From an uncultured Prevotellaceae bacterium (GTDB lineage Bacteria; Bacteroidota; Bacteroidia; Bacteroidales; Bacteroidaceae), in contig ONKY01000042.1 of NCBI GenBank assembly GCA_900318585.1, forward strand, positions 1-40,155: a DNA stretch of 40,155 nt, written 5' to 3'. Positions 40,120 through 40,155 of the stretch are shown here, one piece after another. The notes below the pieces were generated by a model, which searched no databases, was not told where the DNA came from, and saw nothing but the letters and a program-made list of their open reading frames with translations. A program made the translations under genes and the position numbers. The stretch's first letter is position 1, and each line of letters starts with the position of its first letter.

Positions 40120-40155
40120 TAAAATCGAATTTTTTTTTGTTTTTTGCCCAAAAAA

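Overview
The window looks like a chromosomal segment of a Bacteroidota bacterium, most probably Prevotellaceae (Prevotella, Segatella or Xylanibacter type). The reasons are promoters with the Bacteroidota -7 box TAnnTTTG, a type III glutamine synthetase, the DapL route to diaminopimelate, a large eukaryote-like (CAD-like) carbamoyl-phosphate synthase sequence, a PurF-like enzyme next to carA, and surface lipoproteins with acidic residues after the lipobox. No tRNA, rRNA, CRISPR array, transposase or phage gene was seen.

Layout. 1-4.1 kb: the 3' end of an acyl-CoA dehydrogenase gene, a DUF4298-PurN fusion, and on the minus strand dacB-mutY. 4.1-12.3 kb, minus strand: an operon pyrG, purF-like, carA fused to half of carB, asnB; all four encode glutamine amidotransferases. 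12.5-15.0 kb, minus strand: glnB (P-II), amt and a small outer-membrane protein. 15.2-23.6 kb, plus strand: gltB, gltD, dapF, dapL. 23.9-26.1 kb: type III glnA. 26.3-31.0 kb, plus strand: nadB, a CPA2 cation/proton antiporter and a LolD-like ABC ATPase. 31-40 kb, minus strand: a cell-envelope cluster with a 1780-residue coiled-coil lipoprotein, a small lipoprotein, an OmpA-like protein, a DUF1573 lipoprotein and a further lipoprotein.

How the genes work together. From 4 to 26 kb the window is a nitrogen-assimilation island: ammonium uptake (Amt, P-II), GS-GOGAT (GlnA, GltBD) and the main glutamine consumers (PyrG, PurF-like, CarA, AsnB), followed by diaminopimelate synthesis. A shared upstream motif (consensus GTWACAATYYGTAAGNAAA) lies before pyrG, between glnB and gltB, and before glnA. 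It may be the operator of a common nitrogen regulator.

Most unusual. Many of the housekeeping enzymes between 1.4 and 31 kb carry short in-frame insertions made of repeat DNA. The kinds are GC-rich hairpins, a 31-bp palindromic element present three times with no stop codon in any of its six frames, and degenerate arrays with 7-, 8- and 9-bp periods. Affected genes are mutY, carA, the carA-carB junction, pyrG, gltB, gltD, dapF, nadB, the antiporter and the ABC ATPase. An 8-bp array forms the linker that fuses CarA to CarB. A 7-bp array supplies the stop codon that ends CarB exactly half-way, leaving a glutaminase plus one synthetase half. The 31-40 kb envelope cluster contains none of these repeats that I could see.
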